Shown: in pieces, positions 24,611 to 33,730 of the stretch
Layout of the letters: the number at the start of each line of letters is the position of its first letter
How positions within the stretch are numbered: position 1 is the stretch's first letter
Source of the DNA: Eurosta solidaginis
Lineage: Eukaryota; Arthropoda; Insecta; Diptera; Tephritidae
Reading direction: 5' to 3'
Assembly (NCBI RefSeq): GCF_040869045.1
Contig: NC_090319.1
Coordinates: forward strand, 389,375,601-389,439,600
DNA: 64,000 bases
The notes under the pieces: model-generated
What the model saw: the letters and a program-made list of their open reading frames with translations, nothing else
What the model was told of the DNA's origin: nothing
The model's database searches: none
Program-made: the position numbers and the translations under genes

Positions 24611-25974
24611 AAACTAACATCACGCCTTGCCTCAATTAGCTGTCATGCTTATATCATCTCTACCTCGCACATTGTACCCACATCGCCCTGCTGATTTTTC
24701 TAAGCCCTCCGTACGCTTGTGAGTTCCTTTCACAAAATCTTTTCCACTGAGTAAGAAAAGGGGTTCAATTACCATGAAATTGCGCGGTCTTCCACAGCGC
24801 CAGAAGGCTCAAATCACATTTTAGAATTTAAGAGTGCAGGATGAGGTTAACAAAAAAAAAAAAAAATTGCCGTAATCTCCAGTGTAGTGACTACAATTGT
24901 GCTAACATTCTATATTTCCCTATATAGCATTTAATTTTGAGTTCTTTCAGACTGTCAAATGTCAATGTTTTATGCTAATTTTATTTCAAACGCCAGTGTA
25001 TATCCTATAAAACTCTTTTTGTAGCTTAATATTTGAAAAATTTCCAGTTCATTGAGAAATTTTACAAAATTAAACAATGCTTTTATGTTTTAAGCAAATG
25101 TCCCTAATTTTGTAAATATCTCGATATGTATTAAGGAAGCAATTATAATGGCTTATAAACGTTTTATGTACAAAATTTTTGATATTTGCCACATACATAT
25201 ATTAAAGATATATACTTATTTGCCTCTTAAGCAATAAACAATGTGTCCAAAGTGACTGCCGTGACAGGCAGACAAGCAAATGTTAAGCTAAATGTTTGGT
25301 TACAAAGGAACTTCACCACAACAACCTGTAGCGTTGGTGTACAAACATACGAATGCACTCATCATGGCTTGATTTCTGTTACACGTGTGCATACTTACTT
25401 ACTAACATTTATTACTTCCAAACCTACGTTCACATGTACAGATGTTTAGCTACTTCTGTTGTAAGAAAAGTTTCGGCTAGAGGTCATCATATGGTTAGTG
25501 CTTTTACAGTGTGTTTGTAGTATGAAAGCAATAAGTTTTCTACTTTTCTTGTGAACATGCATGTGTAGTACATGCGTACATACATACATACATCACACAT
25601 TACAGAAACCTAAAAACGTGTTTTAAAAGTTATATACATATGTCGAGTGCAACAATTTTAGGCCATCTTTTTCATGTTTCATCTGCTTTGCATTTCTGGT
25701 GGTTTTAAAAGAAATTTTTGTTGAACTGACTTTGAATGTTTTGAAAATTTTTTTGATTTTAAATAAATTAGGTTTTGTTTCGATATGTACCAACCTGCAG
25801 CTAAAAATTGAAATGCACTGTTGGCAACGATAATTTGCGTACGTTTTGTATACAGTTGGGTTTCGTTGTTAGATTTTTATGCATCCAAGCGTAATAATTG
25901 GTTTGTAATATTTGAAATTGCGACTCTTTAGGAATTCTTGAAATATTTCTCAGAATGTTTTTGTAAGTTTTATC
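24611..25974. other. Non-coding DNA, nothing recognised
   Basis: Includes an A-run near 24850 and (CATA)n near 25577-25590. The 68-codon frame at 25243-25449 shows no domain. Confidence 0.4.
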
Positions 25975-26305
25975 GGTAGCCCTTTGGTTACAAACGGATG
26001 AGCCGTCGATGACGTTGTAATCGATAACAAACCTTCAATAAAAACTTGATAACACACCAATAAAATACCCATAACAAACCGACAAACCTTTGATAAAAAC
26101 TTGATAATACATCAATAACAGATCGATAACGAACCGATAATTCTTCGGTAGAAATCGATAACAATGCGAGAGCAAATTTAAAACTTTTCACTGACAAATC
26201 GATATTCTTTCTATAACAAATCATTAAGCTTTTTAATAAAAAGTCTATAAGTTGCCGATAACAAACAAACCGTAAGCTTTGCGATTAATAATCGGAGATA
26301 GATCC
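25975..26305 (-). repeat. Degenerate TCGATAACAAACC array (orientation B)
   Basis: TCGATAACAAACC, TTGATAACACACC, CCGATAAC and related words repeat over about 330 bp. Same family and orientation as 24005-24610, with a local variant in which AAACC replaces the T-rich spacer. The 78-codon minus frame translates the units. Confidence 0.75.
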
Positions 26306-26852
26306 CCAGGCAGCACACAACCATAACGCATACCCAAAACGTTTATTTTTTAATCTTAACAAATCAACCGAATTTTAATTTTTCGTTTGGAATTTATTTA
26401 TTTGACATCTGGTTTTCAAGATCGGTATGCCATTATCAATCAAAAAAACAATTCTTGGGTAAATATGGCACGACTTCATGCCTACAGACCGCAATTGAAA
26501 TGTGATTTCTAGTGCAAAGGAAGAGCCATTTGAAAAAGCGCGCCCATAGCCGCGAAGTTAGCATCCTTAGCATCGTTTAAAAGGTATCCAGGGTTTTGTA
26601 TAAAAGACTGAATCAAAATTTTGAACAACTGACTCTGAACAGTGTGCCCTTTGTGCTGGTAAATGTACGAATCAGATTTTTTGCATACCCCTTTATTGGA
26701 TTTTAACAGCTTTGCCTGATTTAGTTGTTTGTATGTTGCCGAGTCAAAATAAAATTTCATCGGAGCCCTTTGAAACCAAACGAGGTTCTAGAGAATGTTA
26801 TGCGATATCTTTTTCAGTTATAAAACTATTTTCATAAGCGTAGTATTCTCTC
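26306..26852. other. Non-coding DNA with an unassigned 83-codon frame
   Basis: The minus frame at 26509-26760 has balanced composition, unlike the simple-repeat frames, but I recognise no domain in it and nothing continues it upstream or downstream. It could be a transposon remnant. No other signal was seen. Confidence 0.3.
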
Positions 26853-27056
26853 GGCAGTGGTTTCGCCAATATCCGGAGTATGTGTCTGTAATAGAGTGCT
26901 TCTCATCGAAATCTTATATACTTGCCGATGCACATCGTAGTTGGCACATGTAGGTCCAGTCCCATCAATTTGAAAGAAAAATATAAATGTAACACGACAT
27001 GAATTTTGAGAGAAGCTCGTTCATAGTCTCGTCGGAGGTATAGAGGGCCTTGTATT
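26853..27056 (+). repeat. Diverged SINE-body fragment, plus orientation
   Basis: 'cggcagtgg' ... 'ccggagtatgtgtctg' ... 'catgtaggtccagtccc' ... 'gagagaagctcg' ... 'gtcggaggta' follows in order the body of the 17373-17736 SINE read from its promoter side. The tRNA-like head is missing, so the copy is 5'-truncated. Confidence 0.7.
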
Positions 27057-27214
27057 GGTTTTTTTAATCTGTTTGTGTTCTGGAAAAGGAGGCGAAAACG
27101 TTAGTTTTGCATAGAAGTTTAATGATGAGCTTTATAAGATTTACGCAGTATAACGAATAAATTCCCAAAGGCCTCGCTGGCTGCTTATGACGAAGGCCTG
27201 TCGCTAGGATTGTA

Positions 27215-27430
27215 TTCCTTTTCGATAACAAATCAACAATACGCCGATATTAAATTGGAAGCACACCAATAATAAATCTATAACTTTTTTTATAGCAAGT
27301 CTATAATTTTTGATAACAACTCTCCAGACTTTTCGAAAACAAATCGATAACTTTTCGATAGCAAATTTGTAAATAATACGTTGATGACAATATGATAACA
27401 TCTTGCCAACAACGCGATACATTATAATAT
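27215..27430 (-). repeat. Degenerate TCGATAACAAATC array (orientation B)
   Basis: 'ttcgataacaaatc' and 'aacaaatcgataacttttcg' type words recur for about 200 bp and stop a few bases before the Helitron end at 27433. The 82-codon minus frame is derived from them. Confidence 0.75.
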
Positions 27431-27432
27431 CA

Positions 27433-28158
27433 CTAGCAAACCCGGCAGACATTGTTCTGCCCTAAATGTGGTCTATCTGCATAAATTTTAATAAGCTTTT
27501 CCCGTCTAACTCTGCCCTCCCCTCTCTTATCTTCTTCTTAATCATTTTATTCATTCCTCCCTCCGTCTTTTTCGCTTCATCGATCTCTATCTTCGGCCCA
27601 CTCTATCTCTTTCTCAGCCTCCTTCTCCTTCCCTCTTTTCTCTTCTCTCAAGTTCTTCTCATTCTTTTTCATCCCTTATTGCCAGCCCCAGAGGCTGGTA
27701 TCTATTTTGTTCCAGTCCCTATCCAAGTCCCAGTCCCACTCCGAGTCTCAGTCCTAGTCCTAGTCCTAATCCCATTCCCAGTCCGTCTCTGGTCTACTTC
27801 CCTGAAAAAAGCATCGTAAATACTAATATAGGCAAATTTATATACGAAATTTCAGGCAAATCGAATTGTACATATGTAAATAGGTATGTGGGTATTATTA
27901 ATTCATGTCTTTATTTCGGCTTTGCATGCATATTTATCAGTATTGCCATGTTAATGCGACTAAATCGAATACCACAATGAAAATTACTTTAAAGCTCTGA
28001 GCAACAGCTTTCATTTGATATCTATATTACACACACATTCTAGGGATATCCGGGTCCACGTTTTGGCCTATATCTCGAGACCATAGCCACCAATGGGTAT
28101 GAAAATTACCTTTCACTAAAGCAGACATCAACAGCTTCCTTTTGATATCCATATTGTA
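27433..28158 (-). mobile_element. Non-autonomous Helitron copy: 3' hairpin, minisatellite, 130-bp modules
   Basis: Read on the minus strand, this ends with a hairpin GGCAGA-acaatg-TCTGCC (27444-27461), a short GGGTTTG spacer and CTAG (27433-27436) followed by T, the textbook Helitron 3' terminus. Inward lie a purine-rich tract (pyrimidine-rich on plus, 27480-27690) and a (CAGTCC)n-type minisatellite (27705-27790), as in the copy at 16500-16862. Further in, 27990-28158 holds about one and a half units of the ~130-bp module that also forms the DINE-1-like tails. The module is cut at 28158 by the end of the helicase-bearing Helitron. The 117-codon frame 27466-27819 reads low-complexity DNA. Confidence 0.72.
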
Positions 28159-28321
28159 CTGGCTTTACCCGGCGTACGTTGTAACGCCCGAGATCGAAAG
28201 AATGTTGCGTTATTTTTTCTGTTTTGTTTGTTGATAATTTAGTTCATTGTTCTGTAAATTGAATTGAATTTTGTACGCATATTTGGTGAAATTTTCGTTT
28301 AAAACATTTTATTATTGTATC
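28159..28321 (-). other. Helitron 3' terminal segment downstream of helicase relic
   Basis: On the minus strand the helicase stop is followed by about 160 bp leading to a hairpin GGCGT-tacaacgt-ACGCC (28171-28188), spacer GGGTAAAG and CCAG followed by T. This is the Helitron end format with CTAG changed to CCAG. The stem bases differ from the ends at 16834 and 27444, yet pairing is kept. Confidence 0.7.
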
Positions 28322-28936
28322 TTATTGTAATGCATGTCGGCACAAAATATTTTTGGTTTTTTCGTTCGGTGCAAAGATAAACAAATTTTTTGGCGTTCCA
28401 ACTCTAGAGCAAGTAACATATAGCTGGCCATGGGAAAAGCACGGACCCTCTAAATTTAATCCTGCAACAGTAAGCGATTGTCCTTTTATCTTTTTGATTG
28501 TGATTGCAAAAGCAGGGCGTACAGGCAACTGTAAGCGCTTAAGATTGAATGGCAAATCTGTAGGAATCATTGGGATCCGTGGTATGAGGACATCTTCACT
28601 TTTGTTTTTACCGCTGATGATTGCTGAATTCTGCATTAATTTCTTAACGCAAAGTCTTCTTCCATTGCACAACTTTGGTGGGTCTAAACTCCGAAGAAGC
28701 ATGATTAGTGAGCCAATTTGCAAAGTTGATATACGCGCAGGTATTCTAGGTGGTTTTATAGAGTTTAGAAATTCAATTGGATAACTCACAATTTGATCTT
28801 CATCTGTAACTGTGTCGACCGATTTATATTTCGTCACTTCACCATTAATTTGGTTTTGAATTCGATCATTGATTTTGTTAACATGATCATTTTTGGGAGT
28901 TAAGATTGCTCGTTCGCATAGCCAAACAAAATTTTA
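28322..28936 (-). pseudogene. Helitron RepHel protein, C-terminal Pif1-like helicase fragment
   Basis: Minus-strand translation reads WLCERAILTPKND near 28930, then [43 protein letters not shown] and GQLYVTCSRVG before a stop at 28322. These are the ordered helicase motifs of Helitron and Pif1 proteins (LLRNL..GLCNGTR, TINKSQGQ, SHGQLYVALSRV). No stop interrupts the ~205 codons, but the Rep nuclease domain and the helicase Walker A/B boxes upstream are absent, and a stop precedes 28936, so this is a truncated relic. TIKKIKGQ replaces the usual TINKSQGQ. The intact protein would drive rolling-circle transposition. The plus-strand 143-codon frame is its antisense shadow. Confidence 0.9.
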
Positions 28937-29019
28937 ATTTAAAATTCTTAATTCTGAAATATTAAAAACCTTCGTCTTGATCGAAGGAACCTATAGCCGA
29001 AATTTGGTGATGATTGAAG

Positions 29020-29110
29020 TGTAGGAAATACGTTTCCATAGGGAACACACACATGGAATTTGATTTTTATAGAAGACTTGCTGACCCGACAGACGTTGTT
29101 CTGTCTTTGT
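29020..29110. other. Helitron-type terminal hairpin, third variant
   Basis: GACAGACGTTGTTCTGTC at 29088-29105 pairs GACAGA with TCTGTC around the same cgttgt loop as the ends at 16834 and 27444. Read on the minus strand it is followed by GGGTCAG and CAAG before T, so a Helitron 3' end facing left is likely, with the CTRR box mutated. What lies to its right (29111-29460) is not recognised. Confidence 0.6.
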
Positions 29111-29460
29111 ACTCTTTTGTAGTTCTTTAGAAATTGTTCATACCTTCCGAGCATGGAACTGATAACTTTACTTTTCCAGTACCTTGCACGCTTGTTGTGG
29201 TTTACAGCCGTTAAGTTGAACTTACTGTAATTTGAATGAAATAATCTACTCTACACGTTTACACTGGATCACAAATTCCAATTTTTTTTCTGCACCAGAG
29301 ACGCTATTATGAAATTGCTATGTAAAATCAATCCCTGATTTCGAAAATCAAGGTAATTTTTATTTCTATTGTAACCTTTTTGAGATATTTACGAATAACT
29401 GTTTTCCAAAAAAAAAAAAATTGGGTCCATTTAATCTAATAGAATCTAATATCTAATATA

Positions 29461-29870
29461 TATTATAAATGGCAAAGTTTGGATGTTTGGATGTTTAGAT
29501 GTTTGGATGTTTGTCCAGACGTTTGTCTTTGTGACTCCATCACGCAAGAACAGCTGGACAGATTTGTATGAAATTTGGCATGCATATAGCCAATAGTCTA
29601 GAAGCTATATATTTTACTAGCTATATATTTTTCAAAAGGGGCGTGGTCTCCGCCCCCTAGGAACATTTATATTTTAATTATTATATTTTTTTGTCTTTGC
29701 GACTGAATCACGCCAGAACGGCTTCACGGATTTTGATGAAATTTGGGACAGAGATAATATGCTACTGGCAAAATTTTTTCGAACATGGAAACGGGGTCCC
29801 ACGACCCCTTCTAATAATTACTTTTTAACAATTTTTACACATTATAACTTTACGTATACTGACCTTCACC
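29461..29870 (+). repeat. Two-unit transposon-derived repeat with GGATGTTT microsatellite
   Basis: A GGATGTTT/AGATGTTT repeat (29481-29520) precedes two related ~168-bp units. Each has 'ttgtctttg.gactc.atcacgc.agaac.gct', then 'gatttg.atgaaatttggca' and then a short GC-rich box ('ggggcgtggtctccgccccc', 'aaacggggtcccacgacccc'). The inner words resemble the body of the DINE-1-like elements, but no terminal features were found, so the class is open. Confidence 0.5.
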
Positions 29871-29929
29871 AATATTACAAACTCAATGGGTGAAATAAGT
29901 CGAGGGCTTACAAAGTGAGCAGTGATACA

Positions 29930-29953
29930 CCCCCCCCCCCCCCCCCCCCCCCC
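29930..29953 (+). repeat. Homopolymer C tract, 24 nt
   Basis: Twenty-four consecutive C lie in an AT-rich context. The opposite strand is a G24 run able to form a G-quadruplex. Length is likely polymorphic or subject to assembly error. Confidence 0.95.
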
Positions 29954-30234
29954 ACTCCTTTTCCTCTCGTGCAAAATCTATAAATTGTTATAACTCAATG
30001 TAAATTTTGTCCTAAAATCAATAATTTTTGGTATCTGGCTCATACAGATCGTTTTGGAAAAACGATCAGTGGTACTCTCCTCCTCACGCCATCCGCCCTC
30101 CATCAATTGTTTTTATTAGCACGCTTTTATTAGCTTTACCTGTATGTTTCTTTGTAACTCTTCATTCGCTCCAACGCGCCTGTTGCCTTATTAACATGGT
30201 TTTATAATTATCTTCACCCTATTTGTAATCCCGT

Positions 30235-31835
30235 TTGGGTCATATCGAGACCCTTCCGGGATCATTTCTGGATGGTTTTCGGGATCCCTCCGCGATCCCG
30301 CCGGGGTCATTTCTGGACTTTTTCGGGACTATTCCGGGATTATTTTGGGACCCTTCCGGGATCATTTCTTTATAGTTTTCGGGATCCGTCCGGGATTCCG
30401 TCGTGATTATTTTGGGACATTTTCGGGACTATTCCGGGATCATTTCGGGACTATTTCGCGATCATTTGGGGACCCTTCCGGCATCATTTCTGAACGGTTT
30501 TCGGGATCCGTCCGGGATCCCGTCGGAGTCATTTCGGAACTTTTTCTCGACTAAGACGGGATCATTTGGGGACCCTTTCGGCATGATTTCTGGATGGTTT
30601 TCGGGATCCGTCCGGGTCCCGTCGGGGTCATTTCTGGACTTTTTCTCGACTGATACGGGATCATTTGAGGACCCTTTCGGCGTCATTTCTGGATGGTTTT
30701 CGGGTTCCGTCCGGATCCCGTCGGGGTCATTTCGGGGCCCTTTCTCGACTAATACGGGATCATTTGGGGACCCTTTCGGCATCATTTCTCGATGGTTTTC
30801 GGGATCCGTCCGGGATCCCGTCGGGGTCATTTCGGAACTTTTTCTCGACTAATACGGGATCATTTGGGGACCTTTTCGGCATCATTTCTGTATGGTTTTC
30901 GGGATCCGTTCGGGATCCCTTCAGGGTCATTTTGGGACTGTTTCTCGACTAATACGGGTTCATTTGAGGTACCTTCCGGCATCATTTCTAGATGGTTTTC
31001 GGGATCAATCAGGGATCCCATCGGGGCCATTTCTGGACTTTTCTCGACTAATATGGGATCATTTGGGGTAGCTTCCGGCATCATTGCTAGATGGTTTTCG
31101 GGATCCGTCCGTTATCCAATCAGGGTCATTTCGGGACTATTTCGGGATCATTTGGGGTACCTTCCGGCTTCATTTCTAGATAGTTTTCTGGATCCGTCCG
31201 GGATCCCGTCGGGGTAATTTCGGGACTTTTTCTCGACTACTACGGGATCATTTGGGGTAGCTTCCGGCATCATTGCTAGATGGTTTTCGGGATCCGTCCG
31301 GGATCCCGTCAGGGTCATTTCGGGACTATTAGGGGATCATTTGATGACCTTCCGGCATCATTTCTGGATAGTTTTTGGGATCCGTCCCGGACCCCGTCAG
31401 GGTCATTTTGGGACTATTTCGGTATCATTTGGAGTACCTTCCGGCTTCATTTCTAGATGGTTTTCTGGAGCCGTCCGGGATCCCGTCGTGGTAATTTCGG
31501 GACTCTTTCTCGACTAATACAGGATCATTACGGGTAGCTTCCGTCATCATTGCTAGATGGTTTTCGGGATCCGTCCGGGATCCCGTCTTGGTCATTTCAT
31601 GACTTTTTCTCGACTTATATGGGATCATTTGGGGACCCTTTCGGCATCATATCTGGATGCTTATCGGGATCCGTCCGGGATCCCGTCGGGGTCATTTCGG
31701 TACTATTTCGGGATAATTTGAGGTACCTTCCGGAACCATTTCTAGATGGTTTTCGGTATCCGTCCGCGATAGCGTCTGGGTCACTACGTGGCTTTTTCTG
31801 TATAATTTCTGGATCATTTGTGGATCCTATCAGGT
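30235..31835 (+). repeat. Tandem array of ~99/100-bp and ~89-bp units (GGGATCCGTCCGGGATCCCG core)
   Basis: The landmark 'gatggttttcgggatccgtc' recurs at 30593, 30692, 30791, 30891, 30991, 31090, 31179, 31279, 31367, 31456, 31556, 31656 and 31745, giving steps of 99-100 or 88-89 bp. Long units contain TTTTTCTCGACTAATACGGG, while short units have 'actatttcgggatca' or a relative instead. Each unit is itself built of TTTCGGGA and GGGATCATTTC words, the family scattered at 2790 and 51460. Because 99 is a multiple of three, long frames appear on both strands (for example 30403-30852 plus and 30462-30830 minus). They translate the unit and show no independent coding signal. Confidence 0.95.
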
Positions 31836-32480
31836 TATCAGCTCATTTAGTTCTTTTTTTACTCAATTACAAAAATAAAATGCATTAGACAGAAAAAAAT
31901 TTTTAGCTTGATAAGCAGTCTAACGTGAATAGCCCATATATTTCATTTTCTTCTTGCGGACGGGGCCGCGTGTATAGGCTAGTCATATATATTTCAAGAA
32001 CGAATGCAGCAATTCCAAAACGGTTTGAAGCTTTTAAAATGTAATAAAATTTGCTATAAACTCTGCATACAACACTTTTTGCTAGGCCCTGCATATTCAA
32101 AGATAACGAAGAATCATTACGCATTTTTTCCATTTTTTTGTAAAAATATAAAAAAAATTGTTCTTTGCGAGGAGGGATCTCGAAAATTTTTTATTTTTTT
32201 GCAGATTTGTTTTTTTCTCTATAAGCTGTGTTTTATTACAAAAAAAAAAAAAAAAAAAGCTTTCATTCAACAAAATCGATGGACTAATACAACAGTTATA
32301 AGCATTCAAGTAAATATATCCATTTAATACTTAAGTACCCTGCTGATACATATGTGTTAATATTCGCTAACTAACTTTCTTGTATATGCAATGTTGGGGA
32401 GTTGTAAAATTATATCTAAACAAATTGTGACTTAAAAAAGGTGTATGCCGTAGTTACCTTAGCCATGTAGACATGAAGTT
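31836..32480. other. Non-coding DNA, nothing recognised
   Basis: Contains an A18-type run near 32240-32258. Frames at 31903-32327 are short, lysine- or phenylalanine-rich and unsupported. Confidence 0.4.
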
Positions 32481-32482
32481 TT

Positions 32483-33066
32483 CTGCGTTACATGCGTTGT
32501 AACGGGTGCGTTAATGTATAATGATGACGGCTTTCCGACACGCGAACACGCGACCAACTATATGTCGAGAAGCAACTTCCAAGGACTGACCCTAGGACTT
32601 GTTTATGGTCATTGCAATTGCCAGGCGTATGGGAAACTGAAGCCGCTTAAAGCCAAACGGTAGCTCGCTTGGTATCATCGGAATGCGAGGAATCAAGACA
32701 TCCTCACCTTTTTATTTGCCCTTTAAAATTGTTGCTTCGATAACGTTGTTCATCAATTTTTTTACCACCAGTCTCGTACCATTGCATAGCCGAGGTTGAT
32801 TTATATTACGCAACATGATAATTACTGAGCCTATTTAAGTTTGAAATTGTGGGGCGGAAGTCCAGGGAGTTCAAGAGCATTCAAAAACTCTGTCGTATAA
32901 TTGACAACTTCATCTTGATTCATAAGTGAATCAACTGATTTGAATGCTACCAAGGGTCCTGGAATTAAATTTTGAATTGAATCATTAATTTCGTCGGCAT
33001 CTTTATTTTTTGCTGCCAGTATTGCCCTCTCGCTTAACCAATTATGGTTCCGAAATTGTTGGGATG
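32483..33066 (-). pseudogene. Second Helitron helicase relic with stops and frameshifts
   Basis: The minus strand from about 33066 reads NWLSERAILAAKNKDADEIN, EVVNYTTEFLNALELPGLPP, then after a frame change [38 protein letters not shown] and [23 protein letters not shown]. These are the same ordered Pif1-like helicase motifs as at 28322-28936. At least three in-frame stops and one frameshift break it, and the SHGQLYV..SRV box is garbled. It keeps the canonical TINKS.GQ motif the other copy has lost. The two relics differ enough to be separate, old insertions of related Helitrons. Beyond the end, 32490-32510 holds an inverted repeat CGTTACA/TGTAACG. Confidence 0.85.
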
Positions 33067-33092
33067 ATTAAGTTATTCCTTGATTATATATT

Positions 33093-33730
33093 TATACTCA
33101 GCTGAGCAGAGCTCACAGAGTATATTAACTTTGTTCGCATAACGGTAATCCGTAACGGAGTAAACTAATCGAGATACATATAGACTTCTATATATCAAAA
33201 TGATCTAGTCGAAAAAAGAAATTCATTTAGCCATGTCCGTCCGTCTGTAAACACGATAGCTTGAGAAAATTTTGAGGTATCTTGATGAAATTAGGTATGT
33301 AGGTTCCTGGGCACTCATCTCAGATCGCTATTTTAAATCAACGAAATCGGACCATAACCACGTCTACTTTTTCGATATCGAAAATTTCGAAAAACCGAAA
33401 AAGTGCGATAATTCATTACCAAAGATGGCTAAAGCGATGAAACTTGGTAGGTGAGTTGAACTTATGACGCAGAATAGAAAATTAGTAAAATTTTGGACAA
33501 CGGGTGTGGCACCGCCCACTTTTAAAAGAAGGTAATTTCAAAGTTTTGCAAGCTGTAATTTGGGAGTTGTGAAAGATATCATGATGAAATTTGGCTGGAA
33601 CGTTACTCCTATTACTATATGCGTGCTAAGGAAAAATGAGCAAAATCGGATTACGAACACGCCGACTTTTAAACAATTTTTTTTTTAAAGTCAAATTTTA
33701 ACAAAAAATTGAATATCTTTACAGTATATA
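33093..33730 (+). mobile_element. DINE-1/Helentron-like element, left part (CAGCTGAG subfamily)
   Basis: It begins TATACTCAGCTGAGCAGAGC, followed by 'cgcataacggtaatccgtaa', a diagnostic word shared with the copy at 58152 and different from 'ggataacggttggttgtaca' of the CAGTTGAG copies. The GTCC tract is short (33236-33248). Homology stops abruptly at 33730 inside the word 'acagtatataagtaaatt', where Penelope-like DNA begins. The right part of the element resumes near 34930. The DINE-1 segment that normally lies between (about 1 kb) is gone, so insertion was accompanied by deletion, or two partial copies were joined. Confidence 0.85.

Noticed and set aside
26509..26760. Host exon in the 83-codon minus frame
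   Set aside because: The composition is balanced, but no domain, splice context or continuation was found, so it remains unassigned.
22080..27430. CRISPR-like spaced repeats
   Set aside because: Spacing and repeat words are irregular, there are no near-identical direct repeats with uniform spacers, and the DNA is clearly eukaryotic.
28353..28784. 143-codon plus-strand frame
   Set aside because: It is antisense to the Helitron helicase relic, whose motifs are on the minus strand.
30403..31217. Several 95-149-codon frames that look like repeat proteins
   Set aside because: They translate a 99-bp tandem unit, which stays in frame because 99 is divisible by three; the antisense strand is equally open.
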